A stretch of DNA of 61,318 bases from an uncultured Clostridia bacterium (GTDB lineage: Bacteria; Bacillota; Clostridia; TANB77; CAG-508), in NCBI GenBank assembly GCA_944386645.1, contig CALXBW010000008.1, positions 1-61,318 of the forward strand. The letters run 5' to 3'. Of this stretch, positions 37,331 to 46,589 are shown one piece after another. The notes below the pieces were generated by a model. The model searched no databases, had not been told where the DNA came from, and saw only the letters and a program-made list of their open reading frames with translations. The stretch's first letter is position 1. The number at the start of each line of letters is the position of its first letter. The position numbers and the translations under genes are program-made.

Positions 37331-39556
37331 CTATTTGTTAATTCTAAAAAGTCCTCTTGCTTTTTTAGGAGCAGCTTCATAATTATTTCCTTGAAAATTA
37401 TATTTATTATCTATCCTAGAATGATTTGATTTAGATAATAATGGATAAACCAAATCCCCCAAATTCTTTAAAGTAGGTATGAAATTTTTTGAATAAGAAT
37501 TTATTGAAATATTACAATCCGCTATTGCTTCTAAATATTTTTCATAATTAAAAACTTCAAAAGGTATACTACAATATTGTATTGTATCTTTATTGAATAA
37601 TTCTGTCATAAAAGTCATTGCTGGCTCATTGTAAAAAGACATTCCACCTATTAAAGTCTTTGCTGATAATCCCTTTATTTTTAATTCTTTATTTAAAACT
37701 ACTCTTAGTTTTTCTGAATCTAATACATTTCTTGTCTTTAAATCTCTTAAAAATGCTGTTAATGGTTGTATTGTTAAAACATCCATACTTTGTACTAGAT
37801 AAATCTCCTGCGAATTAATAAAATATTCATCAAATGTATCAAAATCGCAATCTAATAATATTAATGAATGTTTATGAATAAGTGTAGAAATTATTATATC
37901 TACATAATTACTTTCTCTATTTTTCCCTGGTAGATCTGTATAAACAGTTAAATTTCTACCTACTTCAATTCCTGCTGCTAGTCCATTCTCTAATTTATCC
38001 ATACATTCAAATGCTACTTTTCTTAAACTTTCTTCATTTTTGGTGAAAATATAATATGAATTTTTATTTTTTGTTGTATCTAATATAGCTGTATTTATAC
38101 CCATTTGTGCAAAATAATATGCTAAATTATTAACAATAAATGAAGTACCATTTTTTGATGTTCCTACAAATGCAACTACCTTTTTGTCTCTTGTTAACAA
38201 ACTCTTTACATCTATACTGCTTTCTCTAACAGTATTTGTTACACTAGTTGAATCTGTACTACTATCATCATATTCATTACTATTTAGATTTTCATCTGTT
38301 TCTTCTGTCATATTAAATAAATCTAATGGTTTTATCTCATCTTCACTTTCTATATTTTTTTCATTCTCTCTATCAACTTCTTCTGTTACCACTGTAACAA
38401 CTTTTTTAGGTCTTCCTCTTCTTTTTTTCACTGGTTGCTCTTGTTGTATTTCTTCTGCCTTATCTTCTTTTTTAGTTTTTTGTTTTTCTTCATTTTCTGA
38501 AACTTCAACTTTTTTAGGTCTTCCTCTTTTCTTTTTTACTGGCTGCTCTTGTTTTGCTTCTTCTTTGTCTTCTTCTGGCTGTTCAACTTTTTTTACTACT
38601 AGTTTTTTTTCTATTAATTCATCTTTTACATTTTCTTTATCTTGTTTTACTTTTTTTGTAACACTTGTATTTATCGCAGATGGAACAATTATATTTTTTG
38701 CATCTGGTCTTACTTTTATGTTTTCATTATTTTCTAATAAATCAATTTTTAATTCATCTATTTTTGGTACTTTTACTTTTTTACCTTTTGCTTTTACTTC
38801 TGTTTTACTATCTTTACTGAATGTTGGAACTTGGGTAAATCCCCCCTTTTTCTTTTTTCCTGTATATGCCATTATTTCTTGATATTTAGGTGATTCTGCT
38901 TCTAGTACAGCTTTAACATTCAAAGGTAAAAATTTTGTTATTATTTTTAATTGTTGATCTGTATATTGTGATGCTATATTATTAAAACTATCTACAAATC
39001 TCTCTGTATTCTTTCCCAATTTTTTATAATGAGTTATTATATTTTGAATTTCTGCCTCGCTAACATTTTCTTCACTTTCTGCTTCATAATTTGCATCATC
39101 TACATCTATTTTATAATAAACTTTTGCTTCTTTTTTTGATCTTGGTTTATTTATTAATACACAAACTTGATCTATGCTTCTATCTGCACCAATTAAAGCA
39201 TTATAAATACCTATGCTAAATAATTTGACCAAAATATTATCAGATTTTGAACGTCTATCTGTACATATAAGTATTATAGGAATATCTGCTCCTTCACCAT
39301 CTGATGCTTCATCACTTACACTATCTAACTTCTCAAACAAAAATCTATCTATTGTCTCATAATTATTATTAGCAAATGGCTCTAAATCCTCACTTATAAC
39401 TATTCTATCATAAGATTTATCCTTTTGTATCTCTTTTAAAATTGCATTAAAGTAATATACATTTTTATAAGATATTATCTCCTTATAATCCTTTTGATAC
39501 TTCTTTACAATTGATTCTGAAATACTTTCATTACTTACAGCAAATAAAACTTTCAT
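37331..39556 (-). CDS. CpaE-like protein with receiver-like N-terminus, two AT-hooks and a ParA-fold C-terminus
   Basis: The first 130 residues resemble an atypical receiver domain (MKVLFAVSNESISESIV, IVISEDLEPF, IPIILICTDRR). A long charged linker has two AT-hook-like repeats, KKKRGRPKKVE and KKRRGRPKKVV. The last 270 residues look like a MinD/ParA-fold ATPase, but the P-loop is GTSKNGTSF rather than KGGxGKT. CpaE proteins have this order. The start is ATG 39556 after GGAGGGG. Possible roles are pilus positioning or binding DNA. Confidence 0.7.
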   Translation of the reverse strand: MKVLFAVSNESISESIVKKYQKDYKEIISYKNVYYFNAILKEIQKDKSYDRIVISEDLEPFANNNYETIDRFLFEKLDSVSDEASDGEGADIPIILICTDRRSKSDNILVKLFSIGIYNALIGADRSIDQVCVLINKPRSKKEAKVYYKIDVDDANYEAESEENVSEAEIQNIITHYKKLGKNTERFVDSFNNIASQYTDQQLKIITKFLPLNVKAVLEAESPKYQEIMAYTGKKKKGGFTQVPTFSKDSKTEVKAKGKKVKVPKIDELKIDLLENNENIKVRPDAKNIIVPSAINTSVTKKVKQDKENVKDELIEKKLVVKKVEQPEEDKEEAKQEQPVKKKRGRPKKVEVSENEEKQKTKKEDKAEEIQQEQPVKKRRGRPKKVVTVVTEEVDRENEKNIESEDEIKPLDLFNMTEETDENLNSNEYDDSSTDSTSVTNTVRESSIDVKSLLTRDKKVVAFVGTSKNGTSFIVNNLAYYFAQMGINTAILDTTKNKNSYYIFTKNEESLRKVAFECMDKLENGLAAGIEVGRNLTVYTDLPGKNRESNYVDIIISTLIHKHSLILLDCDFDTFDEYFINSQEIYLVQSMDVLTIQPLTAFLRDLKTRNVLDSEKLRVVLNKELKIKGLSAKTLIGGMSFYNEPAMTFMTELFNKDTIQYCSIPFEVFNYEKYLEAIADCNISINSYSKNFIPTLKNLGDLVYPLLSKSNHSRIDNKYNFQGNNYEAAPKKARGLFRINK

Positions 39557-39560
39557 TAGT

Positions 39561-40016
39561 TTAACCCCTCCAACCTTTAACAACTATTGCAAATATCAAA
39601 GGCAATATTTGACATATTATCAATATCGTTACAAATGCTATAACTACTCCAAAACCTTTATCTCTTACATCTAATTTTCTTATTCCAATAACATATTGAT
39701 ATATAGCTCCTATTGCAATTCCTACAAAACACAATGGAATACTATATATTCTAACCTTATCCAAAATATATGCTGCAATTCCATATGTCTGTGAACCATA
39801 TTTTTCTATAAACTCTTGCAATTCTGAATTTGATTTTTCTTTCAAATCTTTTAATTCACTTTTAGTATCATCACTTAATCCATTTCCTAGAAGATTGCTT
39901 TGCTGTTCTTGCACATCAGAAGATACTTGATTATCATTAGTTGCATAAACAAATACTGTATTCATTGTACATATAAATATGAATGCTATTAAAAAACTTA
40001 CAAGCAACTTTTTCAT
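39561..40016 (-). CDS. Small exported protein with two membrane helices (VirB2-like topology)
   Basis: A signal peptide (about 1-26, FLIAFIFICTMNTVFVYA), an acidic segment, then two hydrophobic helices (about 90-112 and 122-146). This layout is that of VirB2/TrbC-type pilins and of small holin-like proteins. No family motif is clear. It lies directly upstream of the CpaE-like gene, and the two probably share a transcript. Confidence 0.55.
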   Translation of the reverse strand: MKKLLVSFLIAFIFICTMNTVFVYATNDNQVSSDVQEQQSNLLGNGLSDDTKSELKDLKEKSNSELQEFIEKYGSQTYGIAAYILDKVRIYSIPLCFVGIAIGAIYQYVIGIRKLDVRDKGFGVVIAFVTILIICQILPLIFAIVVKGWRG

Positions 40017-40428
40017 TTTTTGTCCCCCTTAATGCAAATTATACTAGTTCTTTTTTATTACATATTAGTTTAGTAGATAAATTTTTAATTTGCTAATATC
40101 CACTTTCTTACTTCTTATAATTACATACTATATAATACAATAATATATTTAAAATATCAAGTTTTATTGTAAGTTTTTTAAATATTGTATACTACTTATA
40201 CAAATTTCTAATCTAGAAAAACTAATGTACATTTATTGTATAAGAAAATTTAACTTATATATAGAACTAAGAAAAATTATTTATTTGATATTTATACAAT
40301 AATAATATATAATGTCTATAATTAATAAAATATTAATATATATGTCATCTTATTGTCATCATATTATATTATAATTTAAAAAATGATATTTTATTATAGT
40401 GAATTCCATCGCTTGAATGGAGGTTTTT
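40017..40428. other. Divergent intergenic region
   Basis: 412 A/T-rich bases between the leftward 39561 gene and the rightward transglycosylase gene. It must hold two promoters. Several TATAAT-like boxes are present, but no -35/-10 pair is convincing. No open frame or RNA structure is visible. Confidence 0.5.
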
Positions 40429-41148
40429 ATGTCAAAATTTTTTAAAATATTTATTAGTATATTAATAGTTTTATTATTAGTATCTATTATTGGTATAGGT
40501 ATTGTTGTTTATGATGGTTACAGTATTTATAAAAATGCTATTTCAAAAATTAGTATTGATGATAAAGTTAAATCTATTCAATCATCTGAAAATTATGTAC
40601 AACTAGAAGATTTACCACAAATTTATCTAGATGCTGTTGTTTCAGTAGAAGATCATCGTTTTTACAAACATTCTGGTATAGATATTATTGCTACTTGTAG
40701 AGCTATATTTATAAATATTAAAAATGGCTCTTTAGAACAAGGAGGCAGTACCATAACACAACAACTTTCTAAAAATATTTATTTTACTCAAGAAAAAAAA
40801 TTCACAAGAAAGATCGCTGAACTTTTTGTAAGCTTTGATTTAGAAAAAAAATACTCTAAAGATGATATATTAGAATTATATGTTAATACTATTTTCTTTG
40901 GTCAAGGTGGTACTGGTATTGGTGAAGCTTCAGAGAAATTCTTTAATAAAATTCCAAAAGATTTAACTGATTATGAGTCAACTTTCCTTGCAGGAATACC
41001 TAATGCTCCAAGTGTCTACTCATCTGATAATAATATAGATCTTGCAAGAGAGCGCCAAAAACAAGTTTTAGATGCCATGGTTAAATATGGAGATTTATCT
41101 CAAGAACAAGCTGATAATATTTATAATTCTGTAGAAGAAACTAATTAA
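40429..41148 (+). CDS. Monofunctional peptidoglycan glycosyltransferase (GT51)
   Basis: Membrane-anchored transglycosylase that polymerises lipid II. One N-terminal helix (about 5-27), then the GT51 motifs EDHRFYKHSGID, QGGSTITQQLSKN, KRKIAELFVSFDLEKKYSKD-like and LYVNTIFFGQG. No transpeptidase domain follows, and at 239 residues it is of the MtgA/SgtB size. The frame begins at 40417 but that ATG is in ATGGAGG, so the start is ATG 40429. One of few rightward genes. Confidence 0.92.
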   Translation: MSKFFKIFISILIVLLLVSIIGIGIVVYDGYSIYKNAISKISIDDKVKSIQSSENYVQLEDLPQIYLDAVVSVEDHRFYKHSGIDIIATCRAIFINIKNGSLEQGGSTITQQLSKNIYFTQEKKFTRKIAELFVSFDLEKKYSKDDILELYVNTIFFGQGGTGIGEASEKFFNKIPKDLTDYESTFLAGIPNAPSVYSSDNNIDLARERQKQVLDAMVKYGDLSQEQADNIYNSVEETN

Positions 41149-41200
41149 TTTTTATCAATAATACATACTGTTTTGCATATAATGTGTGGAGGTGATTAAA

Positions 41201-41506
41201 ATGTTAAATGGAAAATATCAATCAAGTATTAAAACACCAATGGGAGATATTACAGGAACAATTACATTAAATTCAAACTCTAATTCTAATAATGTTGTAG
41301 GTATAATTGAAACTATGGGAATGAAAAATAATTTTAATGGAATGAGATTAGCTAATGATAAATGTAATTTTACTGGAAGTTTTAATACTCCAATAGGAAA
41401 TATTAGTTACAATGCAATCTGTAAAGTTAATCAAGATAAATTAGAATTAGAAGCAGTTACTAATAAAGGAAATTTTAAAATTAATGGTAATAGAATAAAA
41501 CCATAA
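41201..41506 (+). CDS. Hypothetical beta-rich protein, 101 residues
   Basis: MLNGKYQSSIKTPMGDITGT with two related halves (TPMGDITGTITL and TPIGNISYNAIC), which suggests a small beta barrel. Soluble, without signal or membrane helix. GGAGGTG precedes the ATG at 41201. Fifty-two bases after the transglycosylase and probably cotranscribed. I do not recognise a named family. Confidence 0.65.
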   Translation: MLNGKYQSSIKTPMGDITGTITLNSNSNSNNVVGIIETMGMKNNFNGMRLANDKCNFTGSFNTPIGNISYNAICKVNQDKLELEAVTNKGNFKINGNRIKP

Positions 41507-41540
41507 AAATACCATAAATCTTTAGATTTATGGTATTTTT
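41505..41540 (+). terminator. Terminator after the transglycosylase unit
   Basis: Perfect 16-base arms (AAAAATACCATAAATC and its complement) around a TTTA loop, at the stop of the 41201 gene. Confidence 0.85.
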
Positions 41541-41588
41541 ATGGTATAGAAAAACTTATTTATTAAAGTATTAATATAAGTAAATTTT

Positions 41589-43553
41589 TTAAAAGGCTCC
41601 TCCGCCTCCGACCACCTCCGGCCGTCCGCCACCAGAACCACCGCCAGAATATCCTCCTGATGAACTACTTCCTCCTACAGTTGAAACAATGCTATTATTT
41701 ATTGAATCAGTATAAACCGCCATACATATACAAGGGTGCATAGTATAAATATCTTCTTCACTATATCCTTGATTTACTAACTCTTCTTTTATCTCTTTTG
41801 ATACTTTATCTGCTATTCCAAACAAACTAGCATAAACTAAATATCTATCCCATAAACTTATTTCAATTGGATATCTTTGTTTTATCATACTGTAATCTTC
41901 TAAATACTTTTTCAATCCTATTATGTTTTTATATTCTTCTTGATATTCCTCTCTTAAAACAATTAATGTATTACAAATAATGGCTATTCCAACACCAAAA
42001 ATAATTATTGAAAATATTAGTGTTAATATAAATTGTGGTAATTTAATATCTATATTTGCAGGTGAAATGAATATAAAATTAATTAATATGGCTGCAAAAA
42101 CTATAATACATAAAGTTATAAATACTTTTATTATATTTGTTTTCATTTTCTCATAAGTTTTTTTAGTCATCTCTTGATTTTTTTTATATCTGTAATTATA
42201 AAAGCCTGTTTTTTTCGTTTTAGCATATTTTTTTATTGCTTCATTTAATTCAACCTTTTTCTCTTTTATTTTTTCTAAATCTTTTATTGTTTTCGAATCT
42301 TTTGCAAAAAATAATATGTTAATAATTATCATTTCATATTCATTTAAATTTTTAATTTTATCCTCTATTTTTTCTCCAACTGATAAATAATATTTATATT
42401 CTATATTATTAAATATTTTTTTCTGGTCGTTTTTTTGTGTTTCCATATTTAATACTTTTTTATTAACTAAATCTAATATAGTTGCTACTATCAAATTATT
42501 ATCTAAATATCCTAAATTCCTATTTATGATATTGGCATACTCTCCTAATTCTAATTTATTTGGTATATCTCTATAATAATCTATATTTTTTTCTTTAAGT
42601 TTTCTAGAACTTACTTTTATTTTAGAAATTATTATAAATAATATTGTTATAATTATTAATGTAATAGCAAGTATATAATAAATATTTACACTAATAAAAT
42701 ATTTATCTCTATCTCTACTCATTGAATCTTCCATTTGCTGAATTTCATCATTTGGATAATTCTCATAATATACTTTCTCACATGAACTTAATGCTTCTTT
42801 TGGAAATACAATTCTTGCATCAAATGCCTCCCCAGGATTTATATTATATACATTATAACTTAATAAATAATCTTGGTTTACTTTTTCGTAATTCTTTACA
42901 TATGTATGAGGATATATATCTACATCATTTATGTCTATATCATTTTCGAAATCAATATTTATATTAAATTTATCTATTTCACATGTCCAATTACCACCTA
43001 TAAAATTGTAATACATTTCTGCTTTATCATTATATAAGACTGCTACATTTTTAATATTATATGCATATTCTACATATTTATATTTTGTTTTTATTGGTGA
43101 ATATACTTTAATAATATATTTACTTTCCCCTTTATTATTTATACTATCTTTTGTATATACTCCATTATCACCATTTTCTGCATTTGATACTAATACAGCT
43201 TCTTTCATATCAGTAAATCCTGTATCAGATATATAAACCCTTAATCCTTCTATATCACTTGCTTGATACCTTGAAGACGTTGGATTTATATCATCTTTTT
43301 GATTTTCATATTTATAATTGTATAAAAATTCTCTTACTAATCCATTCATTTCATTTGAAAACTCATATACCATTTGCTCTTCTACAAATAAATCTCCATT
43401 ATCTTTTATGATTACATTCATTGTATATTCATTTATTGAATAATCTTCTGCATATACATCATTAACACATATGAATAATACTAATACAAATACTAAAAAT
43501 AACAATTTAAATATTATATTATATAATCTTTTCAACAGTATCACTCTTTTCAT
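41589..43553 (-). CDS. DUF2207 membrane protein with Gly-rich tail and three CGGN sites
   Basis: A signal-type helix (about 10-30), an exported DUF2207 domain (SINEYTMNVIIKDNGDLFVE), a helix near 286-308, a cytoplasmic region, two more helices and a Gly-rich tail. The plain frame ends SGGGSGGGRPEVVGGGGAF. The RPEVV interruption is unusual, because family tails are almost pure Gly ending AF. Codon 644 is CGG. Reading CGGC, CGGA and CGGA as single Gly shifts the frame three times, returns it to the original frame, and gives SGGGSGGGGGGGGGGGAF. A TTG at 43535 with AAAAGAG upstream may be the true start. Confidence 0.8.
   Translation of the reverse strand: MKRVILLKRLYNIIFKLLFLVFVLVLFICVNDVYAEDYSINEYTMNVIIKDNGDLFVEEQMVYEFSNEMNGLVREFLYNYKYENQKDDINPTSSRYQASDIEGLRVYISDTGFTDMKEAVLVSNAENGDNGVYTKDSINNKGESKYIIKVYSPIKTKYKYVEYAYNIKNVAVLYNDKAEMYYNFIGGNWTCEIDKFNINIDFENDIDINDVDIYPHTYVKNYEKVNQDYLLSYNVYNINPGEAFDARIVFPKEALSSCEKVYYENYPNDEIQQMEDSMSRDRDKYFISVNIYYILAITLIIITILFIIISKIKVSSRKLKEKNIDYYRDIPNKLELGEYANIINRNLGYLDNNLIVATILDLVNKKVLNMETQKNDQKKIFNNIEYKYYLSVGEKIEDKIKNLNEYEMIIINILFFAKDSKTIKDLEKIKEKKVELNEAIKKYAKTKKTGFYNYRYKKNQEMTKKTYEKMKTNIIKVFITLCIIVFAAILINFIFISPANIDIKLPQFILTLIFSIIIFGVGIAIICNTLIVLREEYQEEYKNIIGLKKYLEDYSMIKQRYPIEISLWDRYLVYASLFGIADKVSKEIKEELVNQGYSEEDIYTMHPCICMAVYTDSINNSIVSTVGGSSSSGGYSGGGSGGGRPEVVGGGGAF
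41607..41624 (-). other. Triple CGGN recoding cluster
   Basis: On the minus strand this stretch reads CGGC CGGA GGT GGT CGGA. CGGC is 41624-41621, the first CGGA 41620-41617, the second 41610-41607. Each CGG is in frame only if the previous one caused a +1 shift. Confidence 0.6.
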
Positions 43554-43583
43554 TTTTATTATATTTCATGTAATACTTTTTCT

Positions 43584-44343
43584 TTACTCTATATCTATTA
43601 CTTTTTTCATTTGTTCATATACTTCTTCTTTTAATTTGTTTATTTTATCTTTTACATTCATTTCATTTTCTTCACATTTGATTGGCTTTAATATAAACAA
43701 AGTAACATCTTTCTTACTTTTTATTAATTTTCTTATACCTTTTGGCTGTCTAAACTTTATTACCATTGGTATTATTGGTACATTATTTTTTACAGAAAAA
43801 TCAAATGCACCATTTTTAAAGTTTCTCAATTTATTACAATATGGCCACAAAGCAGATTCTGGATAAAAATGTACTATTCCATTATTTTGCAAAAAATTAT
43901 CTATTTCTTTTATAAAATATTCTTTATTTTTTATATCATTTGGTATAGGTATCGCTCTTAATAATTTTATTAATTTTCTTACAAAAGGGATTTTAAAACT
44001 TCCTTCCAATGTTGTATAGTATACTTTTTTTATTCCCCATGCTAAACCAACCATTGAGCAATCTAAAAATAATACATGATTAGATACACTTATAGCACCA
44101 GTTTTTAAATTTTTTTAAATTCTCCTTACCTTCTATTTTTAAATCATATACTAATTTATTTAAAATTTTTAATACGGGAAATGCAATCCCATAATATAAT
44201 AAATTAGAAAAAAACATAAATATTTTATTTTTTACTATATATTCATATTCTTTATCAATTTTAAATTCTAGAGGCTGCCATAAATTAATTATATGTTCAT
44301 TTTCTATTTTCTCTAATTCGTCTTGTTCTTTATATCTTTCCAT
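43584..44343 (-). pseudogene. PlsC-type acyltransferase interrupted by a +1 frameshift not at CGG
   Basis: The frame from ATG 44343 gives a helix and then DLKIEGKENLKKFKN, and runs into a stop at 44080. The frame ending at 43584 carries the rest of a 1-acylglycerol-3-phosphate acyltransferase, with GAISVSNHVLFLD (the NHxxxxD motif) just upstream of its first ATG and FYPESALWP later. The junction (about 44090-44103) is AAAAACTGGTGC on the minus strand, so one extra base, perhaps in the A run, breaks the gene. No CGG is present. It overlaps the upstream glycosyltransferase stop by 14 bases. A sequencing error is as likely as a true pseudogene. Confidence 0.7.
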
Positions 44344-46273
44344 TATTTTCGCCTCTACATAATTCTCTAATTATTATATTTGATATTTTATCACAAGTAT
44401 CATGTTTAATACAATTTTCCTGATTTTTAATCATCTCTTTTTGTAATTCTATGTTATACAATAATTTTTTTGTATTTTTTACAATTTCATCAATATTAGT
44501 AGATTTTATAGCCATTTTATTTTTACTAAAAAATTCAGCATTATAATTCTCACATCCTGGTATTGGCATCATATGTATAAGAGGTTTTCTTAATGTTGCT
44601 ACTTCTGTTGTAGTTAATCCTCCTGGTTTACTAAGTATAATTTCACAACATTTCATATAATCACTTAAATTATTAGTATATGGAAGTATAATTATTCTAT
44701 CATTATCATCATATAAACTAGTTAAAGATTTTAATAGTTTTTCATTATTACCACAAGATATAATAAATACAATATCATCAATTTTTTCTATCAATTTTTT
44801 TGTAATATCTATTACATTACCAAAGCCCATACTTCCATTTAATACTAAAACATATTTTTTATTAATATCTAAATGTAATTTCATCTTACATTTTTGTTTA
44901 TCATATTTTTTTCTATAATTACTTAATACTGGTATACCAAATGGTAATAATTTATTTTCATCAATTTTTTTATTTTTAAAACTAGATACTAACTTTTCAC
45001 TTGGTATTACAAAATAATCAGGATTTGTTTCTTCCCAAAAAGGAATACTTACATAATCTGTTGCAATTTGCATAAAATGAATATCCGTATATTCTTTTTT
45101 TACTGCTGTTAGTGCCTGAGCCGCAAATAAATGTGTTGTTATAACATAACCATAGTTATTATCTATTATATATTTATATAATCTTTTTTTATTTAAACCA
45201 TTCAATAAATATACTGGTGATTTAAGTTTTGTTTTTTGGTATATTTCTCCTAATTTATACACTCTTTTAAAAACTTTACCATTTTTTCTTGTAGATCTTA
45301 TATATATATTGTTAATTCTATCTTTTAACTTTGGATTAATAATTTCAAGATATTCTACGAAATCTGCTTCAATTCCTTTTGAAATTAAATCCTCTTGAAC
45401 AGCTCTTGCCGCAATATTATGCCCTCCACCTGTACCACAAGATAAAATTAATACTTTTTTATTATTTTGCATCATCTGTTTTTTTACATTATAATAAAAA
45501 TAGCCTAATCTACCAATATATTTATTATCATATGGCTTATTTCTACCAAAATAATGTATAATAACAGTATTTTTATATATCCACTCTAAATCTATTTTAT
45601 TTCTAGGATTATTTATATTATATATTCTTAAAGTTCTTTCACCTAAATTATATTTAAGTTCATCAACTAATTTTATTTTATCACCATATATAGAACTTAT
45701 TATATCTTGATCTGGTAGCATTAATTTTTTTTCGTTATTTTCTATAAAATCTATAACATCTTTTTCTATATTAATCTTTCTTAATTCTTTTAAATTTATT
45801 AAAAGAACTCCTGTATTTATGTATGGTTCATCTTGTTTTATTCCTAATCTCATTTCATTAAATTTATGTACAGCTTTACCAATATGTGTTGCCGCTATAA
45901 AATAATTATCCTCAAAATTCATATTATATAATTCATTTAATTTATTTATAACAACAGTATCAGAATCTAGATATAATATTCTATCTATATTATCTGGCAA
46001 ATATTTAGAAGCAAATATTCTAAAATAAATTTCTACAGGATATCTTTCACAATTTACTGGTAAAAAGTCCATGTCATTCTCTTTTATTTTTATATCATTA
46101 ATATTAAAATTTTTATTTAAACCCTCTTTTATTTCATTTATATCTTCGTCTTTTAAATCTTTATGTAATATATAAATATTAAAGTTCTCATTCTTATTGC
46201 TCTGTTTAATTGAATTTAATAATATAATTAATTGTTTTTTATATTTTTTATTTATAGTAACTAGAATATTCAA
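44330..46273 (-). CDS. GT8 glycosyltransferase fused to a diacylglycerol glucosyltransferase (MGDG synthase/UgtP type)
   Basis: The first 280 residues are a GT8 domain with NILVTINKKY, YLDSDTVVI (DxD) and the NTGVLLINLKEL segment. The second half begins KKVLILSCGTGGGHNIAARA and has LSKPGGLTTTEVATLRKPLI, typical of the GT28-like UgtP/MGDG synthase family that adds glucose to diacylglycerol. The fusion is unusual. TTG 46273 after AAGAGGGG is the likely start; the frame extends to 46369 without support. It is paired with an acyltransferase, so glycolipid or lipoteichoic acid anchor synthesis is the likely role. Confidence 0.8.
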   Translation of the reverse strand: MNILVTINKKYKKQLIILLNSIKQSNKNENFNIYILHKDLKDEDINEIKEGLNKNFNINDIKIKENDMDFLPVNCERYPVEIYFRIFASKYLPDNIDRILYLDSDTVVINKLNELYNMNFEDNYFIAATHIGKAVHKFNEMRLGIKQDEPYINTGVLLINLKELRKINIEKDVIDFIENNEKKLMLPDQDIISSIYGDKIKLVDELKYNLGERTLRIYNINNPRNKIDLEWIYKNTVIIHYFGRNKPYDNKYIGRLGYFYYNVKKQMMQNNKKVLILSCGTGGGHNIAARAVQEDLISKGIEADFVEYLEIINPKLKDRINNIYIRSTRKNGKVFKRVYKLGEIYQKTKLKSPVYLLNGLNKKRLYKYIIDNNYGYVITTHLFAAQALTAVKKEYTDIHFMQIATDYVSIPFWEETNPDYFVIPSEKLVSSFKNKKIDENKLLPFGIPVLSNYRKKYDKQKCKMKLHLDINKKYVLVLNGSMGFGNVIDITKKLIEKIDDIVFIISCGNNEKLLKSLTSLYDDNDRIIILPYTNNLSDYMKCCEIILSKPGGLTTTEVATLRKPLIHMMPIPGCENYNAEFFSKNKMAIKSTNIDEIVKNTKKLLYNIELQKEMIKNQENCIKHDTCDKISNIIIRELCRGENNGKI

Positions 46274-46420
46274 TTTTTCCCCTCTTAATTCTATTATTAT
46301 TTTATATATTTTTATTTCATTTATATTATTTATATGTTCTATTTTTTCAAATAAATTTGAATGTGTCAAGTAAAATATATTATATCATATTATTTTTGAT
46401 AAAGCATTTAGTATAGTAAT

Positions 46421-46450
46421 AAAAAAACTAGCCATTATTAAGCTAGTTTT
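46421..46450 (-). terminator. Terminator of tRNA-Leu
   Basis: AAAACTAGC and GCTAGTTTT arms with a nine-base loop and a U run, two bases past the tRNA 3' end. Confidence 0.85.
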
Positions 46451-46451
46451 T

Positions 46452-46534
46452 TGGTACCGATGGTGGGACTTGAACCCACATGGTTTCCCGCATGATTTTG
46501 AGTCATGTGCGTCTGCCAATTCCGCCACATCGGC
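46452..46534 (-). tRNA. tRNA-Leu(CAA)
   Basis: An 83-base class II tRNA with encoded CCA. The anticodon arm is CATGA-CTCAAAA-TCATG, giving CAA for UUG. The long variable arm contains GCGGGAAACC. The acceptor stem GCCGATG pairs with CATCGGT (G1-U72 wobble). Position 37 is A, as normal. Confidence 0.95.
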
Positions 46535-46589
46535 ATATATGATAATACATCGATTAATATATTATCATATTTTTTTTATATTGTCTATA

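Noticed and set aside
38400-38560. Repeated blocks in the 37331-39556 gene as a tandem repeat or CRISPR
   Set aside because: They are the two AT-hook-like coding repeats; no regular spacers exist. No CRISPR array was seen in the window.
38184-38882. Long plus-strand open frame opposite the CpaE-like gene
   Set aside because: It is the complement of the A/G-rich linker, Ser/Phe-rich, and has no ribosome binding site.
40417-40431. N-terminal MEVF extensions seen in several frames (frr, mcsA, transglycosylase, antitoxin)
   Set aside because: They are translations of the ribosome binding site NTGGAGGTTTTT; the next ATG is the start.
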